A stretch of 64,000 nt of DNA, taken from assembly GCA_029891385.1 (NCBI GenBank), contig CM057225.1:10970060-11034059 (forward strand), written 5' to 3'. The stretch comes from Erythroxylum novogranatense. Taxonomy: Eukaryota > Streptophyta > Magnoliopsida > Malpighiales > Erythroxylaceae. Position numbers and translations under genes: made by a program. This document shows, one piece after another, positions 1-12,474 of this stretch. The stretch's first letter is position 1. The number at the start of each line of letters is the position of its first letter. The notes beneath the pieces are model-generated. The model searched no databases, was not told where the DNA came from, and worked only from the letters and a program-made list of their open reading frames with translations.

Positions 1-750
1 CAAAATATTACTCACAGACTTAATTCAGTTTTTCCAAAACACATACTTTCGGGTCTACTGTTCGTGATCAATGAGAAAGTAAAAATGAGATAACTTAGTC
101 AACCTCTCTGCAATAAAAGTGTTCCCCTATGTTTTATGAATCCATTGACACCAAAATCACTCAATTTGGTTAAGTAAATAGGAAGATATACCGAAAAAAT
201 GTTCAGCCTGTTCACATACAAAAACAGTGCATTATGCACATGTTCCATCCAGAATTGGAATATCTTAGGGAATGAATCAAAATTCGACTTCTTCAGATAC
301 TTTGTAGCCTTATTTCTCTACTTTATTCCAAATCAAAAAATATCTCATTCGGATGATTAAAGATCAAGATATAACCTAAATACCCAAATATGTTTAGTGA
401 AAACACACCAGTTCATACTCTCCAACAGATTCCTTTACTTTCTTTCTATCAAACTTTTTCAATTCAATACCAATTACTAAATTTTTTTATTTAGACGTAG
501 GAAAATGTGTTAGAAATCTATTGCTTTAAGAATCAAGTCATTTGGAGGTCTAGAGAAGAAGTTATGCTCAAAAGAAGCAACCATGGTCATGTCCTCACTC
601 TTAACGAACCTATGTTGGCTCGATTGCCATAACTTTCACCATCGATGTCGGAATGATTTTGTTTTTAGACAGTTAGAAAGAAAACATCAAGGGATAAAAC
701 TTTCATGAAGACTAAAAATTGAAAGTTTGTCATTTTCGGGGTCAAAACAT

Positions 751-868
751 ACGGACCGTGTGATCTAACACGGTCAGGCCGTGTGACCTTCGGGTGTAAC
801 AGTGTCCCTGCGCCCAAAAACACACGGCCTGTGTGAATTTACACGGGCAGACCGTGTAACCTTCAGGT
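751..868. repeat. GC-rich CACGG/CCGTG dyad motif array in LTR (left copy)
   Basis: About five imperfect, self-complementary motifs built on ACGG-CCGTGTG (for example ACGGACCGTGTG and ACACGGCCTGTGTG), spaced 15-35 bp apart in otherwise AT-rich LTR DNA. The same array is at 10572-10683 in the other LTR. Confidence 0.7.
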
Positions 869-2095
869 TAACTAAAATTTTCACCTCCAAAACTCCTACA
901 AAGGGTCCAAAACCTATTCTAACCTTACATACACTCTTAAGCATCCCAGAATCACCCCTTTTTAAGCAATTTTCACTCCATAACCATTTAAACACAAATT
1001 ATAATGCATTCACTACCAAATCCCAACTCATTTAAACCATCATCTCTATAGATAACTCCTTTAAATACATCCAATTTCAACTCAACATCCTCCACGCATA
1101 TCTCATATTCCACACTTGATCATAAACACCCAAATATAATGCATTTCTACACACCCAAAACATAATACAACATAAACATTCATCCCTAACTTTTGCTACA
1201 CTCACTTTCCCAAATTCATGTCAAGATGTGGGACTCTTAAAGACAAAATTAAAAGTCATTGTCTTCACAAGAAATGTAACCAAACACCTCTAGTTTAATC
1301 TAAACTAAAAATCATCTCAATTGCATAACTATAGAAAGAGTTATGGATAATACATTGAAGCATACTCAAAGAAAATTTCCAGATTTTCAACTCTTCTTCT
1401 ACCTAGTTTATCTCTTCCATTACATTTCCTCATCATTAACTACTCAATTCACTTAATATATCAACCACAACTAATTCAAGACCTATACTTGAACATTAAC
1501 CCAAAACATAGCATCAACATGCACTCATTCATCATAATTTTCTACACTCTCCCTCACTCCATCATATGCAACATCTAACTTCCAAAACATCTCTAAAACA
1601 CATTATACATCAATAATGAATGATCACAATTACAAAGTTATTGCCTTATCCATGTCACCCACACACACACAAAAAAAATCAAGTCATCAATCCTACATTT
1701 CTCATCCTTCTAGTTTCATTTTACCAATACCCATAACATTAAAAGCATACTTACTTGGTTTCACTTCAACTTCTTCAAAAACAACACTAGCCCTAGCACC
1801 CAAGCATCACTTATTCATCGTCTTGAAGGAGGAAAAACTAGGTTTTCCTTGCGGAAAATTGAAGAAATAACAAGATGGAATTAGCAATTGATAGATGGGA
1901 ATAAGGTGAAATGTTGGTGAGGTTGGAAGAGAATGAAGAAAAATGAAAATAGATGAGAAGGAGGGAGCAAGTCACGAAGAAGGAGAGGCAAACATGACAA
2001 AAATACTCACTTGGCCTTCAAATTTTAAAAGCATTGTGGAAGACTACTAAAAGGGTTGGGTTTTATTAATAAAAGAATAGTTTAAGACATGGTTA

Positions 2096-2119
2096 GGCAA
2101 GTGACACTTGTCACTTGCC
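2096..2119. repeat. 11-bp stem, 2-nt loop perfect hairpin in LTR
   Basis: GGCAAGTGACA is followed after two bases by its exact reverse complement, TGTCACTTGCC. The sister LTR near 11955-11970 keeps only the first arm, so it has lost the hairpin by a small deletion. Confidence 0.75.
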
Positions 2120-2609
2120 ACATGTCTCATATTTAAGGCACTCACTTGGTTTCTTTCCAATTAAATGTCAATTTCTACTACAATTTTTTTTCCAAATTTT
2201 CAATGGCATTTGTTACTAATTCCTAAAGTCAGAAAAATTTCCATTGCCGTTGGACAATAATTTCTACTATCATTAAACAATTGTTTTATCACTTGACATT
2301 TTTTTTTCTAGTCCAGAACTTACCCCGAATTTTCAGAAAAAATTTCTAATATTCTCCAAAAATTCTAAATCCACAATGACCCTCTCTAACTCAATTTTTC
2401 ATACAAACAAACCACATTTTTCAATAACACTCACATTTATTAACAATTATACCGGGAAATGTCATGAATGCATGTACAGTCATTTTCATGTGCAAAATTC
2501 ACTATCCACGTGTATGCGTATGCTATATTATGCATGAACATGCAAAGGCATTTTTAAGTGCTCATTGACCACTCAGAGTTACTCTCCCTGCCGGTAATGG
2601 GATGTTACA

Positions 2610-2623
2610 ACTCTCCCCTCCTT
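2610..2623 (-). other. Polypurine tract of element 1
   Basis: In the minus strand AAGGAGGGGAGAGT lies directly before the LTR start TGTAACATCCC. This is the plus-strand DNA primer site expected at the 3' end of the internal region, and it fixes the LTR boundary at 2609. Confidence 0.85.
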
Positions 2624-2703
2624 AAAAAAATTTCGTACTCGAAATTCTTACATGTTTGTTCGAACAAGTGAGGATATTGTCTCCTCATATGCTCCTCTGT
2701 CTC

Positions 2704-4200
2704 CTAAGTTGCTTCCTCAGTTGAGTGGTTCCTCCATAGGACTTTCTTTAATGGAATGACTCTGTTCCTCAACTGCTTGATATGCGATTCCACAATCTTG
2801 ATCGGCTCTTCAACATAGCTTAAATTACTAGCAACCTCAATCTCCTGAGTCGGTATCACATGTGTCGGATCCGATCGGTATCTTCGGAGCATACTCACAT
2901 AAAATACATTATGCAATTGAGACATCTTATTCGGTAAAGCCAACTTATAAGCCAAAGGTCCTATCCTCTCAATAATCTCATAAGGATCAATGTACCTAGG
3001 GCTTAACTTGCCCTTTTTACCGAATCTCAAAACTCCTCTCCACGGTGACACTCTTAGGAAAACTCTGTCTCCTACACTGTACTCCATATCCCTCCGGTGC
3101 TGATCCATATAACTCTTCTGTCTATCTTCAGCCGCTTTAATTCGACTCCGGATCAACTTCACTTTATCCACTGTATCCTGTATCAACTCTGGGCCTTCAA
3201 TCATTCTCAAACCCTCTTCATCCCAATACATAGGTGATCGACACTTTCTTCTATACAATGCCTCGTATGGTTTCATTCCGATACTACTGTGATAATGGTT
3301 GTTATAGGCAAACTCAATCAAAGCTATTTACTGATCCCACGCTCCTCTAAACTCCAATACACAAGCTCTAAGCATATCCTCAACAGTCTTGATTGTCCTC
3401 TCACTCTGTCCATCTGTCTAAGGATGAAATGTTGTACTGAAGTTCAACTTAGTACCCATAGCAAACTGCAAACTCTTCCAAAACCTCGAAGTAAATCTGG
3501 GATCCCTGTCTGATACTATAGATACTAGAACCCCGTACGGTCTCACTATCTCATTTATATACTTCTGGGCCAATTGATCAAGTGAGTTATTCTCTCTCGC
3601 TGGCAAGAAATGGACCGATTTAGTTAACCGGTCCACTATGACCCATATAACATCATGTTGCCTCGGAGTCTTGGGCAATCCCATGATGAAGTCCATAGTG
3701 ATTCGTTCCCATTTCCATTCTGGAATAGGCAACAAATGGAGCTTCCCTACTGGAGCCTGGTGCTCAGCTTTATCTTGCTGGCAAGTCATACACCTAGATA
3801 CATACTTTGTCACCTGTTTCTTCATTCCAGGCCACCAGAAATGCTGCTTTAGTGTGTTATACATCTTGATAGTACCAGGATGCATAGCATAGGCGGCCAT
3901 ATGAGCTTCCTTCAGAATCTCTTTCCTCAAATCATCCACATTAGGCACACATAGCCTCTGTCTCAACCATAATGTCTCATCCCTCAATTCAAACTCAGAA
4001 TTCGGATTTGTCTTTACTTTCTCCATAAGTTTCATCATATCAGGATCTTTGCCCTGGAATTTCTTGATTCTGTCATGTAGCATCGGTCTAAGTTTCAATG
4101 TGGCAATCAAAGCCCTGTCTTGCTCCAGATTCAACTCCACATTTAGAGCTCTCAAATGTATCAAATTAGGTAGCCTCGATAACTGAATCTGAGCTGCACT
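2704..4200 (-). pseudogene. Integrase with chromodomain-like tail, element 1 pol
   Basis: Minus-strand integrase region of the polyprotein. The zinc-binding HHCC module is visible ([10 protein letters not shown], then CMTCQQ), followed by the catalytic core with Asp in TMDFIMGL, Asp in VSDRDPRF and Glu in the GQSERT stretch near 3395. The C-terminus holds the conserved RVFLRVSPWRGVLRFGKKG block and the chromodomain-like RNHSTEEAT. Breaks: the Gln codon of FHPQTDG is TAG near 3419, a Tyr codon is TAA near 3330, and the Trp after EAT is TAG at 2704. Elements 2 and 3 keep the Gln, and element 3 keeps the Trp. It would have inserted the element's cDNA into chromatin and is not functional now. Confidence 0.93.
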
Positions 4201-5743
4201 GATGTGAGACTTTCTGCTCAAAGCATCTGCCACCACATTAGCTTTCTCTGGGTCGTACTCAATGGTACAGTCATAATCTTTCTGTAGCTTAATCCTTCTC
4301 CTCTGCCTCAAGTTCAACTCCCTCTGACTCAACAAATATCTCAGACTCTTATGATAAGTGAATATCTAGAAAGTCTCTCTATACAAATAACGTCTCGAAA
4401 TTTTCAGAGCAAAGACAACTGTAGCTAGCTCTAAATCATGTACTGGATAATTTATCTTGTGAGATCTTAATTGTCTCGATGCATAGGCGATCACCTTGCC
4501 ATGCTACATCAGTACACATCCCAATCCTTGATGCGACGTATCACTATACACCACATAACCTCCAGTCCTTGATGGAATAGTCATCATCGGTGCAGTAATC
4601 AACCGATGTTTTAACTCCTCAAAGCTCTTCTGATACTCCTCATTCCATCTGAACACTACATTCTTTCTCAAAAATTTTTTCAGAGGGGCTGAGATCAGAA
4701 AAAATCCCTCGATAAACCTCCGATAATATCCGGACAATCCTAGGAAGCTTCGGATCTCTGACACACTTCTTGGATCTTTCCAATTCATCACTGTCTCTAT
4801 CTTTTTTGGATCTACCTGTATACCATTTCCAGTCACTATATGTCCTAGAAATACAACCTGATCTAACCAAAATTCACACTTACTGAATTTGGCATACAAC
4901 TGCTTCTCCCTCATGATTTGTAAAATGACCCTCAGATGTTTAGCATGCTCCTTTCTACTTTTCGAATACACCAAGATATCATCAATAAACACAATCACAA
5001 ATCGATCGAGGTAGGGCTAAAACACCTTATTCATCAAGGCCATAAAAGCTGTCGGGGCATTAGTCAGCTCAAACGGTATCACTAAAAACTCAAAGTGCCC
5101 ATACCTGCTCCGGAATACACTCTTAGGTACATCAGCCTCATCTATCTTCAACTGATAATACCGTGACCTCAAGTCCAACTTAGTAAACACCTGAGCCTCC
5201 TACAACTGATCAAGTAAATCATCGATTTTAGGCAGTGGGTACTTATTCTTCACTATCACTTGATTCAGCTGCCTATAATTGATGCACAACCTTAAAGTCC
5301 CATCCTTCTTCTTCACAAACAACACTGGAGCTCCACAAGGTGAAACGCTGGGTCTAATAAAACCCTTTTCTAATAACTCCTGAAGCTGAGTCTTCAACTC
5401 CTTTAATTCCACAGGTGCTATCTTATATGGAGAAATAGATATAGGAGCATCCCCTGGAACTAGATCGATCGTGAACTTCGTTTCCCGATCTGGTGGTAAA
5501 CTAGGTAGTTTATCAGGAAATACATCTAGAAATTCCCTAACTACGAGAATGTCCTGAATACTCTGCTCAGCTCTAGTATCAATGATGTAGGCCAGATAAG
5601 CCTCACATCCTCCCTGCATCAACCTCAGTGCACTCGTGAATGTTATCATCCGGGCTGACACTGCCTGACTAGCTCCTCTGAAAACTGCCCTAGGCTAGAT
5701 TCTAATACTACCTCCTTGGTGTAGCAGTTCATGATGGCCCTAT
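4201..5743 (-). pseudogene. Reverse transcriptase and RNase H, element 1 pol
   Basis: RT begins near 5400 with the [17 protein letters not shown] block. The catalytic [10 protein letters not shown] lies near 4985. RNase H follows with [14 protein letters not shown] and ends at ADALSRKS near 4215. Premature TAG codons stand at former Gln positions near 5202, 5014, 4504 and 4367; element 2 still has Gln at each of these positions. Some conserved residues also changed, for example SGYYQL to SRYYQL. It encoded the polymerase and RNase H of the retrotransposon, in one frame with the integrase, and is dead. Confidence 0.92.
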
Positions 5744-6423
5744 TGTTGGCCCCCGAATTTTTCTTGTTAAATAAAGCATGATTTAAATAAATTATGAGGT
5801 TTGATGGATAAAGTTTTGGAGCTACTTGTTATGTAAATGTTAGTAGAATTTATTATATGGTTTGGTTGTATTAAAAGTGGTAAGAATGCATAAGGGCATT
5901 TTAGGCAAGTCATTTAAGGTTATAAGACATAAGGCTTTAGGCAAGGGACAAGATGGACATTTGTATGATTATTAAGAGTAGAAATTAGAAGAAGAAGAAT
6001 TGTGAATGAGGGAGAGAAGAAGAGAGTGTCGTGGGAATAGGAGAAAAAGAAGAGGAAAGCTAGGGTTTGGAGACTTTTGAAGATTTTGAAGAATATGAAG
6101 CATCAACAAGTAAGTATAAGCATCATTTCTCTTGATTAGACGAATGAAACATGTTTTGATGTTAGTTAAGAGAGGATTATGGTTAGAAGTAAAAAATGGG
6201 GTTGAATGTGTGTAGGACGTTATTGTTGAATGGTGTACGAAAATGTTGTAATCTTCTAGGGTTAATGATTATATTGTGTTTGTGACTGATTTTAGATTAG
6301 AATGAGCTTAAAAATGAAGTAGGAATGATGATTTAGGGTTAAGATGAGTTATTTTTTGAAAGATGGGAAGTATATAGTTGAAGAATGTGCGAAAAACAAG
6401 TTTTCGAGAGGTTTCTGGGCATG

Positions 6424-6507
6424 TTCGCCGCAGCGAACTTTTAGGCTTCGCCGCGGCGAGCTCCAACATATTCACCGCGGTGAGCTCCAACATTTTCGCA
6501 GCGGCAA
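6424..6507. repeat. GC-rich CGCCGCGGCG palindrome array in LTR
   Basis: Four copies of variants of TCGCCGCGGCGA, for example TTCGCCGCAGCGAA, TTCGCCGCGGCGAG and TTCACCGCGGTGAG, in AT-rich LTR DNA, between the first donor and the second leader donor. Confidence 0.75.
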
Positions 6508-7114
6508 AATCCTGTTTTCTTGCACAAACATATTTTAGTATTTTAGACATAACTTTTGATGTAGATGTCCAAATGAGGTAATTTTTGATTCGTTGTAAAA
6601 TAGAGACATAGGTCTACAAGTTTTATGAATAAAAGAAGTTTTAATTTAGTCTATAAATATCTCAATATTTGGATGGAAGTTGAGTATAGAATATAGTTTC
6701 AACATAAGGATAGTCCCATTATGTTTGGAGTATAACTTTCGGATTTCTGAACCAAATTGAATGATTTTTGAGTCATTAGAAACTTAAGACAATGGTTAAC
6801 ATTTTTCTAGAAGAGAATATTACCATATTTTGTCATTTACTTGATCATAGTGATCATGGAAAATTGACCCGAATGTTTGGACTTTTGGAAGAGTTTGAGT
6901 TTTTAGAATTTATCTTAGTGAATATGCAATATATGGGTCCTCAAATTGTATTCCTATTGAATGAGAATTTTGCATTTGATAAAGAGAATCAAGGAAGGCA
7001 AGAGGATCAAGAGGAGAGACATTTTTTAAGTATGTATCCAAGCAAGGAATTCAGGTGGGTTTCATGTTTATAATTGAATAATGAGCCATTAAAGTTTTTC
7101 CAAATCAAGAGAAC

Positions 7115-7178
7115 TAAATGATTTCAATTACTTCATATATTGCTTTTAAATGATTTCAATTACTTCATATATTGCTTT
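7115..7178. repeat. Two tandem 32-bp units in LTR
   Basis: Units 7115-7146 and 7147-7178 are identical and start TAAATGATTTCAATTACTTC. A partial third unit begins at 7179. Confidence 0.9.
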
Positions 7179-8346
7179 TAAATGATTTAAAGAATTTTCT
7201 TATGTGTGTATATGCTTAATTGATTGAATTTGAATTATTTTGATTATTGAAAATGCATTGTGATTTGTGAATAATGATCAAGTTATGCCATTGAAACATG
7301 TCATGACAATTTGTACGAATGAAAAGATAGAAAAGCTCAAAAGTATGAGCATTCGATAAATTGATTTGAGCATAATTATGTGCTTTTGTTTGGGCGAGAG
7401 AGAAACATTTCGTTAGTCATGTGTACGTTGATATATAGCCTTCTCCCAGTTGCCCGCTTGAGGCCACGAAATCTTGAGAAATCAGACTCATTTTGTTCAA
7501 GGTATAAGCTTCAGTTTATCCGTTTTGTTCCACGAAACTCTCGAACCATTTGTTTGTGCATCGCATTTTTGAATTGTCAAGTATGTTGCATAAATTGAGT
7601 GTTTTGTATTGATGGTTAAATGGATATGCTGTGTTAATGTGATGACATTTTAACTATAAGTTTTGACTTCAAATTTTGAATTTGACTGAGAATCTGGGAA
7701 CACAGCATTTTATGAATTCATTATGATTTTTATATGACAAATGAACACTTCAATAGTTTTGCTTATTCTTCGTTATAAACTTGTTACCCACGAGCTTTAA
7801 GCTCACCCCTTTCCGTCCCCACCTTCAAGTGTTGAGCAAGAGATGGAGTGAAAGAGAGTGAAGGCATCACTCCCAATTTGCTTATGTTGTAATTTGAGTT
7901 ATTTATGAAAAATACAAGGATTTGCCACTTTTCAAGGATTTCTAGTTCATGTAACTTTTATCTTTTGAGATTTTGGATTATTTTTGTAATTGTGGCTTGG
8001 AATGCCTTTAGAGTTTGTAAAACTCTATTCTTTGATGTTAAGGAATTATGAATTATGTATGGATGATGTTGAGTGTAAGTATGCATTTGCGTATATGGAT
8101 CAGGTTGAGTGGAAATTCGGTATATTTGAGGAAGTTATCAATTTGATATGAATATTTTGATTGTGAATTGTTGTTACATACATATATATAAGTGAGATGT
8201 GTTATAGAAAAAGGAACATAGAAATGGTATGAGACTTTGAGCTTCCAGATTTTTTTTGGATTACGTTCACGTTTGTACGACGAGCAATAATACGCATACG
8301 TTTTATGGTTCAAGGGTTGGACTCCGAAAACGGGGCTCATCATATT

Positions 8347-8358
8347 TGGTATCAGAGC
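8347..8358 (+). other. tRNA-Met primer binding site
   Basis: TGGTATCAGAGC, complementary to the 3' end of initiator tRNA-Met, lies four bases after the LTR end CATCA. This proves the plus orientation of the insertion. Confidence 0.88.
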
Positions 8359-8441
8359 AAGAAAAGATTACAAGGAACCACGCTCAAGTATAATGGTATT
8401 TTGTTTAGAGTTGGATTCCGAAAACGGGAGCCAACACCTAT

Positions 8442-8930
8442 AGGCAGTGAGCCAATCCATGCCTAAGATCACATCTATCTCTCTCAACTACAATACTATC
8501 AGGTCTACCTTCAACTCTGCTTGATCAATCTTAATCGAGCACCCCTTGCAGACCTCTCCTAAGATAGTAGTACTACCTAGAGGTGTACTCACTTCTAGCC
8601 CATACTGTAGTGACTCCCTATCACAATGCAGTCTACATGCCAAATGCGGTGCGATAAAGGAGTCATAAATAAGAAGCGCACCTGTTACCACATCTGGTGA
8701 GTCTTGAGCCTCCATCCTGGTCATAACATAGACCCTCGCCTAGGACTGCGGTCGGCTGCCCTGCCCCTCAGTCCTCATGACAGAACTCTCAGCTCTCCCT
8801 TTGCCTCTACCTTGGCCTCTTTGTCCAGATCCACCACCTCTACTCTGTTGGACTGTAGTGTTACTCCCAGATTGACCGACCTTTGAGCCATGACTTCTCT
8901 TTCCAGACACAATCTACACAGCTGGGAGAG
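8442..8930 (-). pseudogene. Gag C-terminus/retropepsin of element 1 with active site deleted
   Basis: The minus strand reads a retropepsin region (VVTGALLIYDSFIAPHLA...), aligning with that of element 2 at 35988-36203. Element 2 has the catalytic DPGSTHSF between the matching flanks. Here about 13 residues (39 nt, in frame) that include it are missing, so the protease cannot be active. Upstream is a basic, low-complexity linker that ends abruptly in LTR sequence near 8930. The CCHC knuckle and the gag matrix/capsid part are lost in that deletion. Confidence 0.8.
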
Positions 8931-9562
8931 CCTCTCAATAGCTAGGAGTCGTCTCTCGGTCTTGAAAAGATAACGTTGCAATTTTGGTGAGTTTTGCGAG
9001 CTTAATGAGGTAACCATCAACGATGGTTCACTCAATTCATGCAACACATCAATTTATATCACAATTATTTCACAATTTTGCATTTTTCATAAGTAACACA
9101 CTTTCATTTAAGCATAAGAAATTTTGCATTTCACTCAATCAAACATATTTAACAAGATGCATATGAAATGCTCATGAGACACTTTTCCAATTATTACGTT
9201 ATTGTGACCGAGTGCCTGAACTGTCCCATATAGGGCTCATTAAACGTTGAGCTTAAGGGTCTAAATCACTCTTGAGCTCGAAGCTCAATTTCACTCGTTG
9301 AGCTTTAAGCTCTAATTGGTGGCTACTTTGGTCACAATTGTCATTATATGATTATGCATTCATGAATGGAATGCATGTGCCACAATCAATCACATTATAA
9401 GCACATAGGTCTCACATTCAAGCAACACTTCAATATCGCAACCCCCCATTACACAATCATCGGACCTTCTGTCCGGAATCCTCAATCAAATCGCATTCAA
9501 TCATTATTCAATACATAATCATAAGTAAACAATAATTGAGAGAAATCATATAGGTTACTCAC

Positions 9563-9630
9563 CGATTGTTTCCGAAGCTAGTGCCTGGAAGTCTCGACAA
9601 CGTCTTTGGGTTGACGTTCCAGTTGCTCCT
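9563..9630 (-). other. Putative 68-nt leader exon 2 in LTR (element 1)
   Basis: The minus sense has TTGTTATAG|AGGAGC at the acceptor side and ATCG|GTGAGTAACC at the donor side. Equal-sized segments with the same edges occur in the other Tekay families here (20716-20781, 34112-34175, 42433-42499, 25927-25996). Splicing is inferred, not observed. Confidence 0.55.
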
Positions 9631-10571
9631 CTATAACAATTAACATACACATATATCACAAGTTGTACAATCATAAGTGTATAATAATACACATGTAGGA
9701 ATTGAAATGTGTACAACACATGTTCGTGACAGTCCCGAGTATCATTCCATAAATTTCATCACAAAACCATTCCCATATCAAGACTCATTTATTCTTAGGT
9801 TTATGTCTCGCTAAAACCATTAAACTCACAAAATATTGCTCACAGACTTATTTCAGTTTTTCCAAAACACATACTTTCGGGTCTACTGTTCGTGATCAAT
9901 GAGAAAGTAAAAATGAGATAACTTAGTCAACCTCTCTGTGATAAAAGTGTTCCCCTATGTTTTATGAATCCATTGACACCAAAATCACTCAATTTGGTTC
10001 AGTAAATAGGAAGATATACCTAAAAAATGTTCAGACTGTTCACATACAAAAACAGTGCATTATGCACATGTTCCATCCAGAATTGGAATATCTTAGGGAA
10101 TGAATCAAAATTCGACTTCTTCAGATACTTTGTAGCCTTATTTCTCTACTTTATTCAAAATCAAAAAATATCTCATTCGGATGACTAAAGATCAAGATAT
10201 AACCTAAATACCCAAATATGTTCAGCGAAAACACACCAATTCATACTCTCCAACAAATTCCTTTACTTTCTTTCGATCAAACCTTTGCAATTCAACCCCA
10301 GTTACTAAATTTTTTTTATGGAGATGTAGGAAAATGTGTTAGAAATCTATTGCTTCAAGAATCAAGTCATTTGGTCTAGAGAAGAAGTTATGCTCAAAAG
10401 AAGCAACCATGGTCATGTCCTCACTCTTAACGAACCTATGTTGGAGCGATTGCCATAACTTTCACCATAGATGTCGGAATGATTTCGTTTTTAGACGGTT
10501 AGAAAGAAAACATCTAGGGCTAAAACTTTAATGAAGACCAAAAATTGAAATTTTGTCGTTTTAGGGGAAAC

Positions 10572-10683
10572 ACACGGACCGTGTGATCTAACACGGTCAG
10601 GCCGTGTAACCTTCGGGTGTAACAGTGTCCCTGCACCCAAAAACACACGGCCCTTGTGAATTTACACGGGCAGACTGTGTAAC
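10572..10683. repeat. GC-rich CACGG/CCGTG dyad motif array in LTR (right copy)
   Basis: Sister of the array at 751-868, with a few substitutions. It lies inside putative leader intron 1 (9631-11616). Confidence 0.7.
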
Positions 10684-10791
10684 CTTCGGAATAACTAAAA
10701 TTTTCACCTCCAAAACACCTTCAAAGGGTCCTAAATCCATTCTAACCTTACATACACTCTTAAGCATCCCAGAATCACCCCTTTTTAAGCA

Positions 10792-10869
10792 ATTTTCACT
10801 CCATAACCATTTAAACACAAATTATAAAGCTATTTTCACTCCATAACCATTTAAACACAAATTATAATG
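10792..10869. repeat. 40-bp tandem duplication private to the right LTR
   Basis: A unit starting ATTTTCACTCCATAACC is present twice (10792 and 10832). The left LTR has it once near 969, so the duplication arose after insertion or on one LTR. Confidence 0.85.
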
Positions 10870-12474
10870 CATTCACTACCAAATCCCAACTCATTTAAAC
10901 CATCATCTCTATATATAATTCCTTTAAATATATCCAATTTCAACTCAACATCCTCCATACACATCTCATATTCCACACTTGATCATAAACACCCAAATAT
11001 AATGCATTTCTACACACCTAAAACATAATACATCATAAACATTCATCCCTAACTTTTGCTACACTCACTTTCCCAAATTCATGTCAAGATGTGGGACTCT
11101 TAAAGACAAAATTAAAAGTCATTGTCTTCACAAGAAATGTAGCCAAACACCTCTATTTTAATCTAAACTAAAAATCATCTCAATTTCATAACTATAGAAA
11201 GAGTTATGGATAATACATTGAAGCTTACTCAAAGTAAATTTCTAGATTTTCAACTCTTCTTCTACCTAGTTTATCTCTTCCATTACATTTCCTCATCATT
11301 AACTACTCAATTCACTCAATATATCAACCACAACTAATTCAAGACCTATACTTGAACATTAACCCAAAACATAGCATCAACATGCACTCATTCATCATAA
11401 TTTTCTGCACTCTCCCTCACTCCATCATATGCAACATCTAACTTCCAAAACATCTCTAAACACATTATACATCAATAATGAATGATCACAATTACAAAGT
11501 TATTGCCTTATCCATGTCACCCACACACACACACACAAAATCAAGTTATCAATCCTACATTTCTCATCCTTCTAGTTTCATTTTACCAATACCCATAACA
11601 TTAAAAGAATACTTACTTGGTTTCTCTTCAACTTCTTCAAAAACAACACTATCCCTTGCTCCCAAGCATCACTTTTTCATCATCTTGAAGGAGGAAAAAC
11701 TAGGTTTTCCTTGTGGCAAATTGAAGAAATAACAAGATGGAAGTAGCAATTGATAGATGGGAACAAGGTGAAATGTTGGTGAGGTTGGAAGAGAATGAAG
11801 AAAAATGAAAATGGATGAGAAGGAGGGAGCAAGTCACGAAGAAGGAGAGGCAAACATGACAAAATACTCACTTGGCCTTCAAATTTTAAAAGCATTGTGG
11901 AAGACTACTAAAAGGGTTGGGTTTTGTTAACAAAAGAATGGTTTAAGACATGGTTAGGCAAGTGACAAACATGTCTCATTTTTAATGCACTCACTTGGTT
12001 TCTTTCCAACTAAATGTCAATTTCTACTCCAATTTTTCTCCAATTTTTCAATGGCATTTGTTACTAATTCCTAAAGTCATTTAGAAAAATTTTCATTGCC
12101 ATTGGACAATAATTTATACTACTATTAAACAATTGTTTTGCCATTTGACATTTTTTTCTAGTCCAGAACTTACCCCGAATTTTCAAAAAAAAAAATCTAA
12201 AATTCTCCAAAAATTCTAAATCCACAATGACCCTCTCCAACTCAATTTTCCATACAAACAAACCACATTTTTCAATAACACTCACATTTATTAACAATTA
12301 TACCAGGAAATGTCATGAATGCATGTACAGTCATTTTCATGTGCAAAATTGACTATTCACGTGTATGCGTATGCTATATTATGCATGAACATGCAAAGAC
12401 ATTTCTAAGCACTCATTGACCACTCAGAGTTACTATTCTAACCTCCCCGTCGGTAATGAGATGTTACAACAGAT

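Larger units (their letters stand above)
1..2609 (-). repeat. 3' LTR of element 1 (partial)
   Basis: Near-identical direct repeat of 9834-12468. In the minus-strand sense it begins TGTAACATCCC at 2609, right after the polypurine tract, and runs off the window at base 1. It includes the GC-rich motif array (751-868) and the first leader donor (intron G at 1754). Differences from the right copy are a few substitutions and small indels, so the insertion is fairly young compared with the decayed elements around it. Confidence 0.93.
5744..8342 (+). repeat. 5' LTR of the deleted element in element 1
   Basis: It runs from TGTTGGCCCCC to ...GGGGCTCATCA, four bases before the primer binding site. It contains a first leader donor (CAACAA|GTAAGT at 6109/6110), a GC-rich motif array, a 32-bp tandem duplication, and a second donor/acceptor pair (7054/7055 and 7829). 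Confidence 0.82.
5744..8436 (+). mobile_element. Internally deleted Tekay-family retroelement inserted in element 1
   Basis: Inserted in plus orientation between gag/protease and RT of element 1, with TSD CCTAT at 5739-5743 and 8437-8441. It starts TGTTGGCCCCC and ends GGGAGCCAACA. It has one full 5' LTR (5744-8342), a primer binding site (8347-8358), about 40 bp of leader, then only the last 40-50 bp of a 3' LTR: GTTGGATTCCGAAAACGGG closely matches the 5' LTR end near 8316-8334. Everything from the leader to the 3' LTR tail is deleted, so it is neither a true solo LTR nor a full element. The LTR start resembles that of element 3 (TGTTGGGCCCC...), so both belong to one lineage. Confidence 0.87.
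1..12468 (-). mobile_element. Ty3/gypsy Tekay-type chromovirus, element 1 (truncated by window edge)
   Basis: Long direct repeats (1-2609 and about 8930-12468) flank minus-strand gag/protease, RT, RNase H and integrase remnants in the order expected for Ty3/gypsy. The LTR starts TGTAACATCCC in the sense strand, and a purine-rich tract sits just outside the 3' LTR. The integrase ends in a chromodomain-like tail (RNHSTEEAT), which with LTRs over 2.5 kb points to the Tekay/Del chromovirus clade. The gag N-terminus, PBS and the 3' end of the 5' LTR are missing: protease sequence runs straight into LTR sequence near 8930. The element is dead. Its outer TSD cannot be checked because the left LTR leaves the window. 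A relative is inserted at 5744-8436. Confidence 0.93.
8931..12468 (-). repeat. 5' LTR of element 1 (3' end deleted)
   Basis: In the minus sense it starts TGTAACATC at 12468. It is collinear with 1-2609 from 9834 upward and extends further, to about 8930, where it joins gag/protease sequence. It carries the complete leader layout: donor 1 at 11616, acceptor 1 at 9631, exon 9563-9630, donor 2 at 9562, acceptor 2 at 8961. The exact left junction is uncertain by about 30 bp. Confidence 0.85.

Noticed and set aside
7380..7598. 72-codon open frame in the LTR of the 5744-8436 insertion
   Set aside because: It lies in LTR non-coding DNA, has no domain and is not conserved in the related LTR of element 3.
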